Positions 5,740 to 6,498 of a DNA stretch of 6,498 nucleotides are shown here, in pieces. How positions within the stretch are numbered: the first letter of the stretch is position 1; each line of letters starts with the position of its first letter. The stretch covers positions 1 to 6,498 of the forward strand of contig CAMVHY010000083.1 of NCBI GenBank assembly GCA_947167415.1, given 5' to 3'. The notes beneath the pieces were generated by a model, which saw nothing but the letters and a program-made list of their open reading frames with translations, was not told the DNA's origin and did not search any database. A program made the translations under genes and the position numbers. The stretch is from an uncultured Clostridia bacterium (lineage in GTDB: Bacteria > Bacillota > Clostridia > Lachnospirales > CAMVHY01).

Positions 5740-5768
5740 ATTATAAAACAAAAATTTTTATTTGTCAA
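5740..5768 (-). promoter_or_regulatory. Perfect-consensus sigma-A promoter of the 599-residue protein gene
   Basis: On the minus strand TTGACA (complement of 5763-5768), exactly 17 bases, then TATAAT (complement of 5740-5745). Both hexamers are perfect. Transcription should start near 5733, leaving a leader of about 31 bases that contains the GGGGAG ribosome site. The neighbouring IS end lies 32 bases upstream of the -35. Confidence 0.88.
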
Positions 5769-5800
5769 GAGATAACAAAAATATTTTTCCAATAATTTTA

Positions 5801-5816
5801 GATAGTGTCTACACAA
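5801..5816 (+). repeat. Terminal inverted repeat, left end of the right-hand IS
   Basis: GATAGTGTCTACACAA differs from the corresponding left end of the deleted copy (complement of 3715-3730) at two positions. It is preceded by TA, as are both ends of the deleted copy. Confidence 0.75.
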
Positions 5817-5902
5817 AAAAGATAAAAAAGAAAAACAAACTATAAGATAAAGTATAATGGAGAAAAATAAAAAATGGGAGCAAAATAAAAATGGGGAAAA
5901 AA

Positions 5903-6498
5903 ATGTATCATAGAGATGCAAAGTGAGAGCTAATAGAACCGCACATGAAGGGTCAGCCTTGGCAACATGGAGGCATAGCCAAAGATAATCGAAAGTTTAT
6001 CAATGCAGTTGTTTGGATACTTAAAACAGGATCTCCGTGGAGGGATCTACCGCCGGATTATGACAAGTGGAACACGGTTCATCAAAGATTTATTCGATGG
6101 CAACGAAAAGGTATTTGGAAGAAATTATTTAAAATACTGGAAGATGATGCGAATTTTGAATGGCAATTATAAATTTGAGTCATGTAAAAATGCAGCTGGG
6201 GCTTGCGATGAAAATCAGGCCATATCAGAGACAAAAAGGAGTTCAATTCGAAAATACACTTAACCGTTAATGATCGCGGTTTGCCTATAAAATTTATTGT
6301 TACCGAGGAAATGCGTGCCGATTGTAAAGAAGCTATTAACTTGCTCAAAAATCTCGATGCAAAATTATTATTCGCAGATCGTGCTTATGATACCAACGAA
6401 ATCTTGTCTTATATTGCAAGACGAAACATAAAATCGGTTATTTCTCCAAAACGCAACAGACTTGAACAACGTGATTTTAAAGGTTTTAAGGTTTTAAA
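5903..6498 (+). pseudogene. IS5-family transposase, degenerate and cut by window edge
   Basis: Translation from ATG 5903 gives MYHRDAK, a TGA at 5924-5926, then ELIEPHMKGQPWQHGGIAKD. Relatives have Trp at this point (WELIEP), so TGG has probably become TGA. An N-terminal DUF4096-type region follows, including WRDLPPDY and RWQRKGIW, to a stop at 6170. The catalytic half continues in other frames: INLSHVK (frame of 6160), then NAAGACDENQAISETK (frame of 6003), then EFNSKIHLTVNDRGLPIKF back in the first frame and open to the edge, including the second catalytic Asp in LLFADRAYDTN. The first catalytic Asp, normally in a DSSHVK-like motif, reads Asn. An ORFA/ORFB frameshift occurs naturally in some IS5 groups, but a nonsense codon, two further shifts and a lost catalytic residue indicate an inactive copy. 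A GGGG at 5893-5896 is the likely ribosome site. Confidence 0.85.

Larger units (their letters stand above)
5801..6498 (+). mobile_element. IS5-family insertion sequence, right part beyond the window
   Basis: The left end GATAGTGTCTACACAAAAAA begins right after TA (5799-5800), the same arrangement as the deleted copy at 3445-3730. A leader of about 100 bases follows, with TATAATGGAGA at 5853-5863 that is also present in the other copy and may be the transposase promoter region. The transposase frame then runs to the window edge. The right inverted repeat is outside the window. The element is inverted relative to the deleted copy and its left end faces the 599-residue gene. Confidence 0.88.

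Noticed and set aside
5703..5921. Minus-strand frame of 72 codons upstream of the 599-residue gene
   Set aside because: It runs antisense through the IS left end and across the perfect promoter and ribosome site of the gene; its Phe/Leu/Cys/Tyr-rich content comes from poly-A on the other strand.
5924..5926. TGA read as Trp (alternative genetic code), suggested by the transposase
   Set aside because: All Trp codons in the intact genes are TGG, and the L,D-transpeptidase ends in TGA exactly where its domain ends. A nonsense mutation in a decaying IS is simpler.
6082..6348. Minus-strand frame of 88 codons at the right edge
   Set aside because: It is antisense to the transposase, whose homology is clear on the plus strand.
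1..6498. CRISPR array, riboswitch or T-box leader, rRNA
   Set aside because: No regularly spaced direct repeats, no recognisable riboswitch or T-box core before any gene, and no rRNA sequence were seen.

Overview
This is an AT-rich window (roughly a quarter to 30% G+C by eye) from a low-GC, Firmicutes-like bacterium. The evidence for that placement is three tRNA genes closely resembling Bacillus/Clostridia tRNAs (Asn with U1 and discriminator G, Glu, Cys), a SpoVT/AbrB-type regulator with the clostridial N-terminus, strong GGAG-type Shine-Dalgarno sites and consensus sigma-A promoters. TGG serves as Trp throughout and TGA as stop, so the standard bacterial code applies. Decaying insertion sequences, long AT-rich gaps and Asn/Lys-rich proteins of unknown family suggest a host-associated lineage, possibly a clostridial symbiont; this is inference only.

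Layout. Positions 1-1171 hold two plus-strand genes of unknown family: the 3' end of one that enters from the left, and a 151-residue protein with a two-helix membrane hairpin. A terminator at 1311-1347 separates them from a minus-strand secreted YkuD-type L,D-transpeptidase (1443-2132). Its promoter lies back to back with a strong promoter that starts a plus-strand tRNA-Asn/Glu/Cys operon (2284-2514). A gap of about 570 bases with an odd G/T-rich start follows, then a small AbrB-like regulator (3089-3346) with its own promoter and terminator.

The right half is accessory DNA. A 286-bp internally deleted IS5-family element (3445-3730, minus) and a second, degenerate IS5-family element that runs off the right edge (5801-6498, plus) lie in inverted orientation. 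Between them is a single 599-residue gene with its own consensus promoter and terminator. That protein has a long soluble N-terminal part and a C-terminal two-helix membrane hairpin with a Cys-rich tail, an arrangement echoed by the 151-residue protein at the left. The composite-transposon-like layout around this unknown protein, and the shared hairpin architecture, are the most interesting points of the window.

The L,D-transpeptidase acts on peptidoglycan outside the membrane. The tRNA operon and the AbrB-like gene are ordinary chromosome content. No metabolic pathway or defence system can be assembled from what is visible.
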